Shown one piece after another: positions 8,118-19,407 of a stretch of 43,397 nt of DNA (its first letter is position 1; the number at the start of each line of letters is the position of its first letter). The stretch is taken from the NCBI RefSeq assembly GCF_000444135.1, contig NZ_ATDK01000562.1, positions 1 through 43,397 on the forward strand, given 5' to 3'. Origin of the DNA: Pseudomonas avellanae BPIC 631. GTDB lineage: Bacteria > Pseudomonadota > Gammaproteobacteria > Pseudomonadales > Pseudomonadaceae. The translations under genes and the position numbers were made by a program. A model generated the notes under the pieces. It was not told the origin of the DNA and ran no database searches. It was given only the letters and a program-made list of their open reading frames with translations.

Positions 8118-10328
8118 ATGAATACCGAAGCACTCATCGAAGCCGCTGTTGAAGTCGATGTCCAGGAGGCTGCACCGGTGGTCGAGCCTGATATCGAAGT
8201 AATCCCGGCCATCGAGGCGCCTGCCGCTTCGTTGCCCGCCATCGTCGCTCCGAACCTGGACGACAGCAGCCTGTATATCCACCGCGAACTGTCGCAATTG
8301 CAGTTCAACATCCGGGTACTGGAACAGGCGCTCGATGAGTCCTACCCGTTGCTGGAGCGGCTGAAGTTTCTGCTGATCTTTTCCAGCAACCTCGATGAGT
8401 TCTTCGAGATTCGTGTTGCAGGCCTCAAGAAGCAGATCACGTTTGCCCGCGAGCAGGCAGGGGCCGACGGCTTGCAGCCGCATCAGGCACTGGCCAGGAT
8501 CAGCGAGCTGGTGCATGGTCATGTCGATCGGCAATACGCGATCCTCAACGACATTCTGCTGCCTGAGCTTGAAAAGCATCAGGTCCGCTTCATCCGCCGC
8601 CGTCACTGGACGGCCAAGCTCAAGGCCTGGGTGCGTCGCTATTTCCGTGACGAGATCGCGCCGATCATCACCCCGATCGGTCTGGACCCGACGCACCCGT
8701 TCCCGCTGCTGGTCAACAAGAGCCTGAACTTCATCGTCGAGCTGGAAGGTATCGATGCCTTCGGTCGCGATTCGGGCCTTGCGATCATTCCGGCCCCGCG
8801 TCTGCTGCCGCGTGTCATCAAGGTGCCGGAAGATGTGTGTGGCCCGGGCGACAACTTCGTGTTCCTGTCGTCGATGATCCACGCCCACGCCGACGATCTG
8901 TTCCAGGGCATGAAGGTCAAGGGCTGTTACCAGTTCCGCCTGACCCGAAACGCCGACCTGGCGCTGGACTCGGAAGACGTGGAAGACCTGGCGCGCGCGC
9001 TGCGTGGCGAACTGTTCTCGCGTCGTTATGGCGACGCGGTACGTCTGGAAGTGGCCGATACCTGCCCTAAACACCTGTCGGACTACCTGCTCAAGCAGTT
9101 CAACCTGCACGAGTCCGAGCTGTATCAGGTCAACGGCCCGGTCAACCTGACGCGCCTGTTCAGCATTACCGGTCTGGACAGTCATCCGGAGCTGCAATAC
9201 CCGCCGTTCACGCCAGCGATTCCCAAGCTGCTGCAGAACAGCGAAAACGTTTTCAGTGTGATCAGCAAGCAGGACATTCTGCTGCTGCACCCTTTCGAGT
9301 CGTTCACGCCGGTGGTCGACCTGTTGCGTCAGGCTGCCAAGGACCCGCACGTACTGGCGGTGCGCCAGACGCTGTACCGCAGTGGCGCGAACTCGGAAAT
9401 CGTCGACGCGCTGGTTGATGCCGCCCGAAACGGCAAGGAAGTCACTGCGGTGATCGAGTTGCGTGCCCGGTTCGACGAAGAGTCCAACCTGCAACTGGCC
9501 AGCCGTCTGCAAGCCGCGGGCGCGGTGGTGATCTATGGTGTGGTCGGCTTCAAGACCCACGCCAAGATGATGCTAATCCTGCGGCGCGAGGCAGGCGAGA
9601 TCGTGCGTTATGCGCACCTTGGGACGGGTAACTATCACGCCGGCAACGCACGTCTTTACACCGACTACAGCCTGCTGACCTCTGACGACGCGCTGTGCGA
9701 AGACGTCGGCAAACTGTTCAGCCAGTTGATCGGCATGGGCAAGACGCTGCGCATGAAAAAACTGCTGCATGCGCCGTTCACGCTGAAGAAGGGCATGCTC
9801 GACATGATTGCCCGCGAAACGCAGTTCGCGCTCGACGGCAAGTCTGCGCACATCATCGCCAAGTTCAACTCGCTGACCGATCCGAAGATCATCCGCGCGC
9901 TGTACAAGGCTAGCCAGTCCGGTGTGCGTATCGATCTGGTAGTGCGCGGCATGTGCTGCCTGCGTCCGGGTATTGCCGGGGTCTCGCACAACATTCATGT
10001 GCGCTCGATCATCGGCCGCTTCCTGGAGCACACGCGGGTGTTCTACTTCCTCAACGGCGGCGACGAGCAGATGTTCCTGTCGAGTGCCGACTGGATGGAG
10101 CGCAACCTCGACAAGCGTGTCGAGACCTGCTTCCCGGTGGAAGGCAAGAAGTTGATTCTGCGCGTGAAGAAGGAGCTGGAAAGCTACCTGACCGACAACA
10201 CCCACAGCTGGCTGTTGCAGTCAGACGGGCGTTACGTGCGCAGCACGCCGACCGGCAATCAGAACGCCCGAAGCGCCCAGGCGACCCTGCTGGAGCGCCT
10301 GAGCAACCCGGTTCTCAGCGTACGCTGA
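8118..10328 (+). CDS. ppk: Polyphosphate kinase 1
   Basis: Reversibly transfers the gamma phosphate of ATP to long-chain polyphosphate. The 736 residues include a variable acidic Ala/Glu/Val-rich N-terminal extension (about 1-50), then the PPK N domain ([20 protein letters not shown]), the middle domain, and two phospholipase-D-like C domains. The catalytic His regions [10 protein letters not shown] and [10 protein letters not shown] are present, as is [29 protein letters not shown] lies upstream of the ATG at 8118. It follows hemB at 16 bp and overlaps the 3' end of convergent ppx by 14 bp, so ppk and ppx messages are complementary at their ends. Confidence 0.97.
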   Translation: MNTEALIEAAVEVDVQEAAPVVEPDIEVIPAIEAPAASLPAIVAPNLDDSSLYIHRELSQLQFNIRVLEQALDESYPLLERLKFLLIFSSNLDEFFEIRVAGLKKQITFAREQAGADGLQPHQALARISELVHGHVDRQYAILNDILLPELEKHQVRFIRRRHWTAKLKAWVRRYFRDEIAPIITPIGLDPTHPFPLLVNKSLNFIVELEGIDAFGRDSGLAIIPAPRLLPRVIKVPEDVCGPGDNFVFLSSMIHAHADDLFQGMKVKGCYQFRLTRNADLALDSEDVEDLARALRGELFSRRYGDAVRLEVADTCPKHLSDYLLKQFNLHESELYQVNGPVNLTRLFSITGLDSHPELQYPPFTPAIPKLLQNSENVFSVISKQDILLLHPFESFTPVVDLLRQAAKDPHVLAVRQTLYRSGANSEIVDALVDAARNGKEVTAVIELRARFDEESNLQLASRLQAAGAVVIYGVVGFKTHAKMMLILRREAGEIVRYAHLGTGNYHAGNARLYTDYSLLTSDDALCEDVGKLFSQLIGMGKTLRMKKLLHAPFTLKKGMLDMIARETQFALDGKSAHIIAKFNSLTDPKIIRALYKASQSGVRIDLVVRGMCCLRPGIAGVSHNIHVRSIIGRFLEHTRVFYFLNGGDEQMFLSSADWMERNLDKRVETCFPVEGKKLILRVKKELESYLTDNTHSWLLQSDGRYVRSTPTGNQNARSAQATLLERLSNPVLSVR

Positions 10329-11817
10329 AGACGATGCCGACTCGGGTCAGCCACTCCGCTTCCAGCGCGAAGTCGGCCTGAGTCAGTTGGTTGTTTTCCA
10401 GCCAGCCCTGCGGGAACTCGGCGTCCAGGTTCGGGCCGTCGGCACGCAAGGTCACCCGTGGCATCTCTTGGGTGCCGCGAATGTGGTGGAACAGAATCGC
10501 AAAGCGCAACAGCACGCACAGGCGAATCAGCTTGATGCCTTCAGCGCCGAACTCGGCGAACTTGTCCTTGGGAATGTTACGGCGATGACCGCGCACCAGC
10601 AGCGCGAGCATTTGCTGGTCTTCGCGTGAAAAACCGGCCAGGTCCGAGTGCTCGATCAGATACGCGCCGTGCTTGTGGTAATGATAGTGGGCGATGTCCA
10701 GCCCGACTTCATGCACCTTGGCCGCCCAGCTCAGCAGTTCGGCGTAGCTCTCGTGCTGCAACTCCCAGCTCTCGGCAACCTGCTCCAGCGCATGCAGCGC
10801 CTTGGCTTCTACGCGCGCGGCCTGTTCCAGATCGACGTGATAACGCTCCATCAGCGAGCTGAGGGTGCGCTCACGCACGTCTTCATGGTGATGACGGCCC
10901 ATCAGGTCGTACAGCACGCCTTCACGCAGGGCGCCTTCGCAGTGATCCATGCGCTTGAGTTCCAGCGCATCGAAGATCGCTTCCAGAATCGCCAGACCAG
11001 CCGGGAAGATGGCGCGGCGGTCGGGTTTGATGCCGTCGAAGTCGATTTTCTCGACGTCGCCCATCTTGAACAGCTTGCGTTTGAGCCATGCCAGCCCTTC
11101 GGCATTGACCTCGCCTGCGCCATAGCCGTTGGCTTTCAGCGCCAGGCCGATGGCGCGAATGGTGCCGGACGAACCGATGGCTTCATCCCACTTGAGGCGA
11201 TGCAGCGCGTGTTCGATGCTCATGATTTCGAGGCGCGCAGCGGTGTAGGCCTGGGCGTAACGAGCGGGTGTCACCTTGCCGTCGCGGAAGTAGCGCTGAG
11301 TAAAACTCACGCAGCCCATCTGCAGGCTTTCACGCAGCAGCGGCTCGAAGCGCTGGCCGATGATGAATTCGGTGCTGCCGCCGCCAATGTCGGCAACCAG
11401 GCGCTTGCCGGGGGTGTCGGCCAGCGTGTGGGAGACGCCCAGATAAATGAGGCGTGCTTCTTCGCGGCCGGAAATCACTTCTACCGGATGGCCGAGAATT
11501 TCTTCGGCGCGATGAATGAAGTCGTTGCGGTTGCGCGCTTCGCGCAGGGCATTGGTGCCCACAATACGCACGGCGCCGGGCGGCAGGCCGTTGATCAACT
11601 GCGCAAAGCGTTTCAGGCAGTCAAGACCGCGCTGCATGGATTCTTCGGTCAGTTGACGCTCTTCATCGATACCCGCTGCCAACTGCACCTTTTCGCCGAG
11701 GCGCTCAAGAATGCGAATTTCGCCCTGATTGGCTTTAGCCACAACCATATGAAAGCTGTTGGAGCCCAGGTCGATAGCGGCGATCAGTGAAAGATTCTTG
11801 GGTTTGGAGTGCGGCAT
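10315..11817 (-). CDS. ppx: Exopolyphosphatase
   Basis: Ppx/GppA-family enzyme that removes terminal phosphates from polyphosphate and opposes Ppk. The 500-residue protein has the ASKHA signatures [15 protein letters not shown] (about 14-28) and [18 protein letters not shown] (about 140-157), the catalytic glutamate in [15 protein letters not shown], and a C-terminal HD-like helical domain (about 310-500; [26 protein letters not shown]). Start ATG at 11817, without a clear Shine-Dalgarno. In P. aeruginosa I recall ppx next to trxA; here an ABC transporter cassette intervenes. Confidence 0.96.
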   Translation of the reverse strand: MPHSKPKNLSLIAAIDLGSNSFHMVVAKANQGEIRILERLGEKVQLAAGIDEERQLTEESMQRGLDCLKRFAQLINGLPPGAVRIVGTNALREARNRNDFIHRAEEILGHPVEVISGREEARLIYLGVSHTLADTPGKRLVADIGGGSTEFIIGQRFEPLLRESLQMGCVSFTQRYFRDGKVTPARYAQAYTAARLEIMSIEHALHRLKWDEAIGSSGTIRAIGLALKANGYGAGEVNAEGLAWLKRKLFKMGDVEKIDFDGIKPDRRAIFPAGLAILEAIFDALELKRMDHCEGALREGVLYDLMGRHHHEDVRERTLSSLMERYHVDLEQAARVEAKALHALEQVAESWELQHESYAELLSWAAKVHEVGLDIAHYHYHKHGAYLIEHSDLAGFSREDQQMLALLVRGHRRNIPKDKFAEFGAEGIKLIRLCVLLRFAILFHHIRGTQEMPRVTLRADGPNLDAEFPQGWLENNQLTQADFALEAEWLTRVGIVFSVR

Positions 11818-11986
11818 GTTCAGGAGGTCCCGTTCGATAACCGCACCATCGTGCCACGATCCATGCCTGCCGCCAACGCGAAGCTGTTCAGGTCCGGGAA
11901 ATACCCGGTATTACTCTCGTGACATGGCGCATGGCTATCCGATTGATGTGATAGTTCTGTCACTGCCGCCCCGGTCGCTCCCACAG

Positions 11987-12037
11987 TATCGTGCGACGCT
12001 CCGCGTCGCATGCCGTTCTGGACGCTCCGCGTCCGGT
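11987..12037. repeat. REP-type palindromic repeat, copy 1
   Basis: Two adjacent stem-loops, GCGACGC/GCGTCGC and GGACGC/GCGTCC, separated by ATGCCGTTCT. The same unit recurs at 37555-37606 (inverted) and 43353-43397. It lies between the start of ppx and the 3' end of the ABC ATPase gene, at the edge of the cassette inserted between ppx and trxA. Confidence 0.85.
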
Positions 12038-12054
12038 GTTGACGGTGCTGCGGG

Positions 12055-12789
12055 TCACGCCTGTTCCGTTGTCCCGATGAAATTCGCCAGTTCCGGGGTT
12101 TTCGGGTTGGCGAACAGTACTTTCGGGTCGCCGACTTCATGCACCTTGCCCTGATGCATGAACACCAGTTTGTCGCCCACTTCACGGGCGAAGCGCATTT
12201 CGTGGGTGACCATGATCAGGGTCATGCCGTCGGCCGCCAGTTGGCGCACGACGCTGAGCACTTCGTTGACCAGCTCCGGGTCCAGCGCCGAGGTGATCTC
12301 GTCGCACAGCAACACCTTGGGCGACATGGCCAGCGCTCGGGCGATCGCTACACGTTGCTGTTGCCCGCCAGACAGGCGATCCGGGTAAGCATCGAACTTC
12401 TCGCCCAGCCCGACACGCTCCAGCATCGCTCTCGCCAGTTTCGCGGCTTCTGCTTTTGGCACCTTCTGCACGACCTGCGGCGCAAGCATCACGTTCTCGC
12501 CAACGCTCAGGTGCGGGAACAGATTGAACTGCTGAAACACCATGCCGACTTTCTGGCGCAGGGTGCGCAGATCGGCGCGTGCCGCATCCAGGTATTCGCC
12601 ATCGACTTCAATCACGCCGTCGTTGATCGACTCCAGCCCGTTGAGCGTGCGCAACAGGGTGCTTTTGCCCGAGCCGCTGCGACCGATGATCGCCACCACC
12701 TGGCCTTCCTCGACCGAAAGATCGATGCCCTTGAGGACGTGATGATCGCCATAGTATTTATGCAGGGCGGAAATTCTAAGCAGAGGCAT
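12055..12789 (-). CDS. Polar amino acid ABC transporter, ATP-binding protein
   Basis: ATPase subunit of a GlnQ/HisP-type importer, 244 residues. Walker A GRSGSGKST, Q-loop VFQQFNLFPHLSV, signature LSGGQQQR, Walker B VLLCDEITSALDPE and the switch histidine in VTHEMRF are all intact. The start at 12789 (MPLLRISALHKYYG) is preceded by AAGGAG 6 nt upstream. Its first 14 nt overlap the end of the upstream permease gene, indicating translational coupling. It is last in the leftward operon binding protein-permease-permease-ATPase. Confidence 0.95.
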   Translation of the reverse strand: MPLLRISALHKYYGDHHVLKGIDLSVEEGQVVAIIGRSGSGKSTLLRTLNGLESINDGVIEVDGEYLDAARADLRTLRQKVGMVFQQFNLFPHLSVGENVMLAPQVVQKVPKAEAAKLARAMLERVGLGEKFDAYPDRLSGGQQQRVAIARALAMSPKVLLCDEITSALDPELVNEVLSVVRQLAADGMTLIMVTHEMRFAREVGDKLVFMHQGKVHEVGDPKVLFANPKTPELANFIGTTEQA

Positions 12790-13423
12790 GCAGTCTCCTT
12801 TCCAGATGGCGCGCGCACAGCGACAAGGGGTAGCAGAGGATGAAATAGCCCAGGGCAACGAAGCCATAGACCATGAAAGGTTCGAACGTGGCGTTGGCCA
12901 GCATGCTGCCGGTCTTGGTCAGTTCGGTGAAACCGATAATCGAAGTTACTGCAGTGCCTTTGACCACCTGTACGGAGAAGCCGACCGTCGGCGCAACCGC
13001 GATGCGCAGCGCTTGAGGCAGGATCACGTAGCGCATCTGTTCCAGCGGCGTCATCGCAAGACTGGCCGAAGCTTCCCACTGGCCCTTGGAGATCGACTCC
13101 ACGCAGCCGCGCCAGATCTCGGCGAGGTAGGCGCTGGTGAACAGCGTCAGCGCCAGGGCTGCAGCGGCCCAGGGCGAAATGTCCATGCCCATCAGGGCGA
13201 CCCCGAAGAACACCAGAAACAGCTGCATCAGCAGCGGTGTGCCCTGAAACAGTTCTATATAAAGCTTGGCGACCACGCGCGGGCCGGATTTTTCCGACGT
13301 GCGCATGACCATCACCAGCAAGCCGATCAAACCGCCGCCGATAAAGGCCACCAGCGACAGGGCGAGGGTCCATTGCAGGCCGATCAGCAGGTTGCGCAGG
13401 ATGTCCCAGAGAGTGAAATCCAT
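12776..13423 (-). CDS. Polar amino acid ABC transporter, permease 2
   Basis: A 215-residue HisM/GlnP-type permease with about five membrane segments and the EAA loop (EASASLAMTPLEQMRYVILPQALRI) that docks with the ATPase. The N-terminal YIELFQGTPLLMQLFLVFF is typical of the family. It overlaps the preceding permease by one nucleotide (13423) and the following ATPase by 14 nt. The two permeases would form the heterodimeric channel. Confidence 0.94.
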   Translation of the reverse strand: MDFTLWDILRNLLIGLQWTLALSLVAFIGGGLIGLLVMVMRTSEKSGPRVVAKLYIELFQGTPLLMQLFLVFFGVALMGMDISPWAAAALALTLFTSAYLAEIWRGCVESISKGQWEASASLAMTPLEQMRYVILPQALRIAVAPTVGFSVQVVKGTAVTSIIGFTELTKTGSMLANATFEPFMVYGFVALGYFILCYPLSLCARHLERRLHASA

Positions 13424-14088
13424 CAGCTGCTCCTCGAAATGTAGCGACGCCCGATCCAGGCCAGCAACTGGCGGATCAACAGCGCCATCGCCAGGTAGAT
13501 CAGCGTGGTCACAATGTAGGTTTCGAACGAGCGGAAGTTGCGCGACTGAATGAAGTTGGCAAAGAAGCTCAGTTCTTTAGTGGCAATCTGCGAGCAGACC
13601 GCCGAGCCCAGCATGACGATGATGATCTGGCTGCTCAGCGCCGGCCAGACCTTGCCCAGCGCCGGAACCAGCACCACGTAGCGAAAGGCTTCGTAGCGAT
13701 TCATCGCCAGCGCTGCCGACGCTTCAAGCTGCCCTTTGGGAATCGCCTGAATGCCTGCCCGAATGATTTCTGTCGAGTAGGCGCCCAGGTTGATCACCAT
13801 CGCCAGCACGGCCGCCTGCCATTCCGAGATCTGCACGCCCAGCGACGGCAGACCGAAGAAAATGAAGAACAGCTGAACCAGAAACGGCGTATTGCGGATC
13901 AGCTCGACGTAAATCGCGAAGATCGTCGCGAAGGGCTGGATTTTCCAGGCCCTGACGACGGCGCCGACAATACCGAGGCTGACACCCAGCAGGGTGCCAA
14001 TGGCAGTCAGTTCCAGCGTGAACAAAGCCCCGCGCAACAGCACATCAATGTTCTGCAGGACCGGTGTAAAGTCGAAGTGATAAGCCAT
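13423..14088 (-). CDS. Polar amino acid ABC transporter, permease 1
   Basis: A 221-residue HisQ/GlnP-type permease. It shows YVELIRNTPFLVQLFFIFFGLPSLG and the EAA loop EASAALAMNRYEAFRYVVLVPAL, with about five membrane segments. Start ATG at 14088. It follows the binding-protein gene by 29 bp and overlaps the second permease by 1 nt, so all four genes should form one operon. Confidence 0.94.
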   Translation of the reverse strand: MAYHFDFTPVLQNIDVLLRGALFTLELTAIGTLLGVSLGIVGAVVRAWKIQPFATIFAIYVELIRNTPFLVQLFFIFFGLPSLGVQISEWQAAVLAMVINLGAYSTEIIRAGIQAIPKGQLEASAALAMNRYEAFRYVVLVPALGKVWPALSSQIIIVMLGSAVCSQIATKELSFFANFIQSRNFRSFETYIVTTLIYLAMALLIRQLLAWIGRRYISRSS

Positions 14089-14117
14089 TGGTGAATCCTG
14101 TGACCGGAAAGCGGTGA

Positions 14118-14903
14118 TCAGAGATCGGCGGGCAGTGGTTCCTTCAGCCAGGTCACGGACGCTTTTTCCAGCGTACCGTCAGCCTTGGCGGCGTTGAGGA
14201 TCTCGTTGACCTTGCTCAGCAGCTCTGGCTGGCCTTTGTTCACGCCAACATAAACAGGCGAATCCTTGAGTTTCACTTTCAGCGCGGGAATGCGCTTAGG
14301 GTTGCGCTCGCTGATTGCGACCATCACCACGTTACCGCTGGCGATCAGGTCGGTCTGGCCGGCCAGGTAGGCGGCGATGGTCGAATTGTTGTCCTCGAAA
14401 CGTTTGATGGTTGCGTCTTCCGGTGCAACTTTCGACAGCTCGATGTCTTCGATCGCGCCACGGGTAACACTGATGGTCTTGCCTTTCAGGTCAGCGATGT
14501 CCTTGACCGGAGAATCAGGCGGGCCGAACACAGCCAGGTAGAACGGTGCATAAGCGCGGGAGAAATCGATGACTTTCTCGCGGTCCGGGTTCTTGCCCAG
14601 GCTGGAGATCACCAGATCAACCTTGCCGGTGGTCAGAAACGGAATGCGGTTGGTGCTGTTGACCGGCGTCAGTTCCAGCTTGACCTTCAGCCTGTCGGCC
14701 AGCAATTGCGCTGTGTCGATGTCCAGGCCGCGTGGCTTCATGTCCGGGCCGACCGAGCCAAAGGGCGGGAAGTCCTGCGGAACGGCCACCTTCAAGGTGC
14801 CACGCGCTACAACGTCGTCCAGGCCGTTGGCGTGGGCGGGTGTCTGACTCAGCATCAGACTGGCAAACAAGGCAGTAAGCAAGGCGCTGTAACGCTTGGT
14901 CAT
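14118..14903 (-). CDS. Polar amino acid ABC transporter, periplasmic binding protein
   Basis: SBP family 3 periplasmic receptor, 261 residues with a signal peptide (MTKRYSALLTALFASLMLSQTPAHA, cleavage after AHA). Family features are VAVPQDFPPFGSVGPDM, GLDIDTAQLLADRL, the ligand-binding VDLVISSLGKNPDREKVIDFS, and SVTRGAIEDIELSK. The ligand cannot be read from sequence; a polar amino acid or related compound is likely. I chose the ATG at 14903, with GGAG 7 nt upstream; the frame is open to 14981. The GntR gene is divergent, with matching operator palindromes in the shared 250-bp spacer. Confidence 0.94.
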   Translation of the reverse strand: MTKRYSALLTALFASLMLSQTPAHANGLDDVVARGTLKVAVPQDFPPFGSVGPDMKPRGLDIDTAQLLADRLKVKLELTPVNSTNRIPFLTTGKVDLVISSLGKNPDREKVIDFSRAYAPFYLAVFGPPDSPVKDIADLKGKTISVTRGAIEDIELSKVAPEDATIKRFEDNNSTIAAYLAGQTDLIASGNVVMVAISERNPKRIPALKVKLKDSPVYVGVNKGQPELLSKVNEILNAAKADGTLEKASVTWLKEPLPADL

Positions 14904-15012
14904 GTGAAGGCTCCGGGCGAAACGAAAGATGTTGGCCAGTCTCCAGTGCACAGCGCATGCCATCCGCTCGTAACGCGCCATAACTCAAGGTTTGCAGTGT
15001 GATTACGGTCTT

Positions 15013-15027
15013 ACTGGTCTGACCAGT
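15013..15027. promoter_or_regulatory. FadR-type operator O1 (perfect palindrome)
   Basis: ACTGGTCTGACCAGT is a perfect 15-bp palindrome containing TGGTCTGACCA, the TGGT-N3-ACCA form bound by FadR-subfamily GntR regulators. It lies 110 bp upstream of the binding-protein start, in the spacer shared with the GntR gene. Confidence 0.65.
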
Positions 15028-15128
15028 TGGCGGCGCGCGCGCCCCGCTTTGGCGCGCCTCAAGCCCCGGCCGCCCCAGCGCTGGGCGTCGCTTGCCCAAT
15101 TGCCGGGATGACGTTAAAAGGAATTTTT

Positions 15129-15152
15129 ACTGGACTGACTGGCCTGAACAGT
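15129..15152. promoter_or_regulatory. FadR-type operators O2/O3 at the GntR gene start
   Basis: ACTGGCCTGAACAGT (15138-15152) differs from O1 at two of 15 positions. A weaker copy at 15129-15143 matches O1 at 11 of 15 and overlaps it. They cover the start of the GntR gene, suggesting autoregulation. Spacing from O1 to O3 is 125 bp centre to centre, so looping is possible. Confidence 0.55.
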
Positions 15153-15153
15153 G

Positions 15154-15858
15154 ATGCCTAACACTTCACTCGCAGTACCCGAATCAGCCCTGCGGGCCAT
15201 TCGCAAGTTGATTGCCGAGCAAGGGTACAAGCCTGGCGAAAGCCTGCCGTCGCAGCGCGATCTGGCGGTTTTGCTGGGTGTCAGTCGTGCATCGCTGCGC
15301 GAAGCCCTTTCATCGCTCAGCGCGTTGGGCGTGGTCAGCGTTCAGCCCGGTAAAGGCGTGTTCGTGCAATCGATTTCTGAACCAGAACAGCGCACGGGCG
15401 GATTTTCCTGGCCGTTCGACGCTCAGGTTTCCCCCGCTGATACCTTCCAGCTGCGTTATGCGCTGGAAGGTTTCGCTGCGGGCCTGGCCGCCGTGACCCT
15501 GACCGCCGACGAGCGCGACGTACTGGAAGACAACGTCGAAGCCATGCGCCTGGAGTTGCGCGGCGGCGACTTCGAGGCCGCGGCCCGGCTGGATTTCGAG
15601 TTCCATCGGCATATTCTGGTCGCGAGTGGCAATCAGGCTATGTTGGGGATCGTCACCGCAGGCGCCGATATTTTTCTCGAAAGCCAGAAAATGCCGTTCA
15701 TACGTGCGGCCAGGGTCATGGAAACCTGGCAAGAGCATCGCAAGATCCTTCGCGCGCTGGCCCGCCATGCGTCGGGGCCTGCGCAAAAAGCCATGCAGGA
15801 GCACATACGAGGCGCAGCGCTGCGCACCGGTATCGTGTTCGTTTCGCCCTCCGGCTGA
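15154..15858 (+). CDS. GntR-family regulator, FadR/FCD subfamily
   Basis: A 234-residue DNA-binding regulator. The N-terminal winged helix-turn-helix (about 10-75) contains GESLPSQRDLAVLLGVSRASLREALSSLSALGVV. The C-terminal FCD ligand domain (about 90-225) carries a metal-binding-type Asp/His set (DFEFHRHIL, WQEHRKIL, MQEHI). Start taken as the ATG at 15154; GTG at 15151 is also possible, and no Shine-Dalgarno is evident. It is divergent from the amino-acid ABC operon, so it is probably the ligand-responsive repressor of that operon and of itself through the palindromes at 15013-15152. Confidence 0.92.
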   Translation: MPNTSLAVPESALRAIRKLIAEQGYKPGESLPSQRDLAVLLGVSRASLREALSSLSALGVVSVQPGKGVFVQSISEPEQRTGGFSWPFDAQVSPADTFQLRYALEGFAAGLAAVTLTADERDVLEDNVEAMRLELRGGDFEAAARLDFEFHRHILVASGNQAMLGIVTAGADIFLESQKMPFIRAARVMETWQEHRKILRALARHASGPAQKAMQEHIRGAALRTGIVFVSPSG

Positions 15859-15916
15859 AAGCCCTTGATAACGCCCGTCATGCGCCACCATAGCCAGAGT
15901 CAATGAACCTTCGCTT

Positions 15917-15943
15917 CCTGAATGACTTGAGGCCCGCTATGAT
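15917..15943 (+). promoter_or_regulatory. Candidate sigma-70 promoter of trxA
   Basis: A -10-like TATGAT at 15938-15943 lies 37 bp before the trxA ATG. The best -35 match at 17-bp spacing is a weak TTCCTG-like hexamer. Assigned by pattern only. Confidence 0.35.
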
Positions 15944-15979
15944 GAGCGTCGTTTTTAGCCTATGACCTCGGAGACTTCC

Positions 15980-16321
15980 ATGAGCAACGACCTGATCAAA
16001 CACGTCACCGACGCCAGCTTTGAAGCCGACGTACTCAAGGCTGATGGTGCTGTACTTGTTGATTACTGGGCTGAGTGGTGTGGCCCGTGCAAGATGATTG
16101 CCCCGGTACTGGACGAAATTGCCACTACCTATGCCAGCAAACTGACCATTGCCAAACTGAACATCGACGAAAATCAGGAAACCCCGGCCAAGCATGGCGT
16201 GCGTGGTATCCCGACGCTGATGCTGTTCAAGAATGGCAACGTCGAAGCGACCAAAGTGGGCGCTCTGTCGAGGTCGCAGCTGGCCGCGTTTCTCACTGCT
16301 AACGATGTCGTCCCCGTGTGA
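15980..16321 (+). CDS. trxA: Thioredoxin 1
   Basis: General cytoplasmic disulfide reductase. The 113-residue protein has the redox motif WCGPC (about residues 35-39) and the cis-proline region [14 protein letters not shown]. The ATG at 15980 is preceded by GGAG at 7 nt; the in-frame ATG at 15962 is less likely. A strong intrinsic terminator follows immediately, so trxA is probably monocistronic, with rho downstream. Confidence 0.96.
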   Translation: MSNDLIKHVTDASFEADVLKADGAVLVDYWAEWCGPCKMIAPVLDEIATTYASKLTIAKLNIDENQETPAKHGVRGIPTLMLFKNGNVEATKVGALSRSQLAAFLTANDVVPV

Positions 16322-16333
16322 AGCGCTTCAAAG

Positions 16334-16357
16334 CCCCGCAAATAGCGGGGTTTTTTT
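16334..16357 (+). terminator. Intrinsic terminator of trxA
   Basis: CCCCGC (16334-16339) pairs with GCGGGG (16345-16350) around AAATA, followed by seven T (16351-16357). It lies 13 nt after the trxA stop. Textbook form. Confidence 0.93.
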
Positions 16358-16552
16358 CGGGTGTCGTACTAGACGCCTGGAAAATCAGGTGGTACATTCG
16401 GCCCCGCAACGGCTTCTCCGTTGCCCCCTGCTAGCCGTCGCCGACGCTCTCCTTTCGATTTAGTACGCGATCCTGTCGCCTTTTCTGCGGCGCGGCCTCA
16501 TTAAGCCAAAAGCTTAATTTCCCCCTCCATACATGATTACGTCATTCCCCAT
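16358..16552 (+). promoter_or_regulatory. rho leader, pyrimidine-rich
   Basis: The 195-nt region between the trxA terminator and rho has no gene. Long parts are C/T-rich and G-poor (for example 16411-16460 and CCCCCTCC at 16521-16528), as expected of Rho-loading (rut) sequence. In enteric bacteria rho is autoregulated by Rho-dependent termination in its leader. The same role is plausible here; inference only. Confidence 0.4.
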
Positions 16553-17812
<1,260 letters not shown>

Positions 17813-17827
17813 CAGACAGGCTGGCTC

Positions 17828-17861
17828 AAAAAATGGTGTCCTCCGGGGCACCATTTTTTTT
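17828..17861. terminator. Intrinsic terminator of rho
   Basis: AAAAAATGGTG (17828-17838) pairs with CACCATTTTTT (17849-17859), loop TCCTCCGGGG, with T to 17861. Stem flanked by A and T runs, so it could work in both directions. Confidence 0.92.
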
Positions 17862-17940
17862 GCCTGTGCGCCGCGGATTTGCTGCCTTGGCGGGCGGGAG
17901 CAGGTACGATGTGCGTCTATTTGGATAAATGGCCGGGTTA

Positions 17941-19407
17941 ATGAAATTCAAAGATCTAAGGGATTTCGTGCAGCAGTTGGAGCAGCGCGGAGAGTTGAAA
18001 CGCATTCAGATGCCGATCTCGCCTGTGCTGGAAATGACTGAAATCTGTGACCGTACCTTGCGCGCCAAAGGCCCGGCCCTGCTGTTTGAAAACCCGGTTG
18101 GCTTTGATATTCCGGTGCTGGGCAACCTGTTCGGCACACCCGAGCGCGTGGCCATGGGCATGGGCGCGGAAGCCGTCACCGAGCTGCGCGAAATCGGCAA
18201 GTTGCTGGCGTTCCTCAAGGAGCCCGAGCCGCCCAAAGGCCTGAAAGACGCCTGGTCCAAGTTGCCCATCTTCCGCAAAGTCATCGCCATGGCGCCCAAG
18301 GTCGTCAAGGATGCACCCTGCCAGGAGATCGTCATCGAGGGTGATGACGTCGATCTCGGCATGTTGCCCGTGCAGACCTGCTGGCCGGGCGATGTCGCGC
18401 CGCTGATCACCTGGGGCCTGACGGTGACCAAAGGCCCGAACAAGGAGCGGCAGAACCTCGGTATTTATCGCCAGCAGGTCATTGGCCGCAACAAGATCAT
18501 CATGCGCTGGCTCAGCCATCGCGGCGGCGCACTGGACTTCCGCGACTGGTGCGCCAAGCACCCTGGCGAGCCTTATCCGGTGGCCGTTGCGCTGGGCGCT
18601 GACCCGGCGACCATTCTGGGTGCCGTGACGCCGGTGCCCGACAGCTTGTCCGAATACGCCTTCGCCGGGCTGCTGCGTGGCTCGCGCACCGAGCTGATCA
18701 AGTGCCGTGGCAGCAACCTGCAAGTACCGGCCAGCGCCGAAATCGTGCTTGAGGGCGTGATTCATCCGGGCGAGATGGCCAACGAAGGCCCTTACGGCGA
18801 TCACACCGGTTATTACAACGAAGTCGACAGCTTTCCGGTGCTCACCGTCGAGCGCATCACCCATCGCGTCAAACCGATCTATCACAGCACCTACACCGGC
18901 CGTCCACCGGACGAACCGGCTATTCTAGGGGTGGCGCTGAACGAAGTGTTCGTGCCGATCCTGCAGAAGCAGTTTCCGGAAATCGTCGATTTCTACCTGC
19001 CGCCCGAAGGCTGTTCGTACCGCATGGCGGTGGTGACCATCAAGAAACAGTACCCCGGCCATGCCAAACGCGTGATGCTGGGCGTCTGGTCGTTCCTGCG
19101 CCAGTTCATGTACACCAAATTTGTGATCGTCACCGATGACGACATCAATGCGCGTGACTGGAACGACGTGATCTGGGCAATCACCACCCGCATGGACCCC
19201 AAGCGCGACACGGTCATGATCGACAACACGCCCATCGATTACCTCGACTTTGCCTCTCCGGTGTCTGGATTGGGATCAAAAATGGGCCTGGATGCCACTA
19301 ACAAATGGCCAGGGGAAACCAGCCGCGAATGGGGCAGGGCGATCGTCAAGGACGAAGCCACTACCCGTCGGGTGGACGAGATCTGGACTCAGTTGGGAAT
19401 AGACTGA
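17941..19407 (+). CDS. ubiD: 4-hydroxy-3-polyprenylbenzoate decarboxylase
   Basis: Prenyl-FMN-dependent decarboxylase of ubiquinone synthesis, working with UbiX. The 488 residues match the UbiD family throughout, including the [28 protein letters not shown] region and the catalytic Glu-Glu-Arg area around [17 protein letters not shown]. The ATG at 17941 ([17 protein letters not shown]) is chosen by family alignment; an ATG at 17929 is in frame but not expected. The stop overlaps the next ATG (ATGA at 19405-19409), coupling it to a flavin/iron-sulfur reductase. Confidence 0.98.
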   Translation: MKFKDLRDFVQQLEQRGELKRIQMPISPVLEMTEICDRTLRAKGPALLFENPVGFDIPVLGNLFGTPERVAMGMGAEAVTELREIGKLLAFLKEPEPPKGLKDAWSKLPIFRKVIAMAPKVVKDAPCQEIVIEGDDVDLGMLPVQTCWPGDVAPLITWGLTVTKGPNKERQNLGIYRQQVIGRNKIIMRWLSHRGGALDFRDWCAKHPGEPYPVAVALGADPATILGAVTPVPDSLSEYAFAGLLRGSRTELIKCRGSNLQVPASAEIVLEGVIHPGEMANEGPYGDHTGYYNEVDSFPVLTVERITHRVKPIYHSTYTGRPPDEPAILGVALNEVFVPILQKQFPEIVDFYLPPEGCSYRMAVVTIKKQYPGHAKRVMLGVWSFLRQFMYTKFVIVTDDDINARDWNDVIWAITTRMDPKRDTVMIDNTPIDYLDFASPVSGLGSKMGLDATNKWPGETSREWGRAIVKDEATTRRVDEIWTQLGID

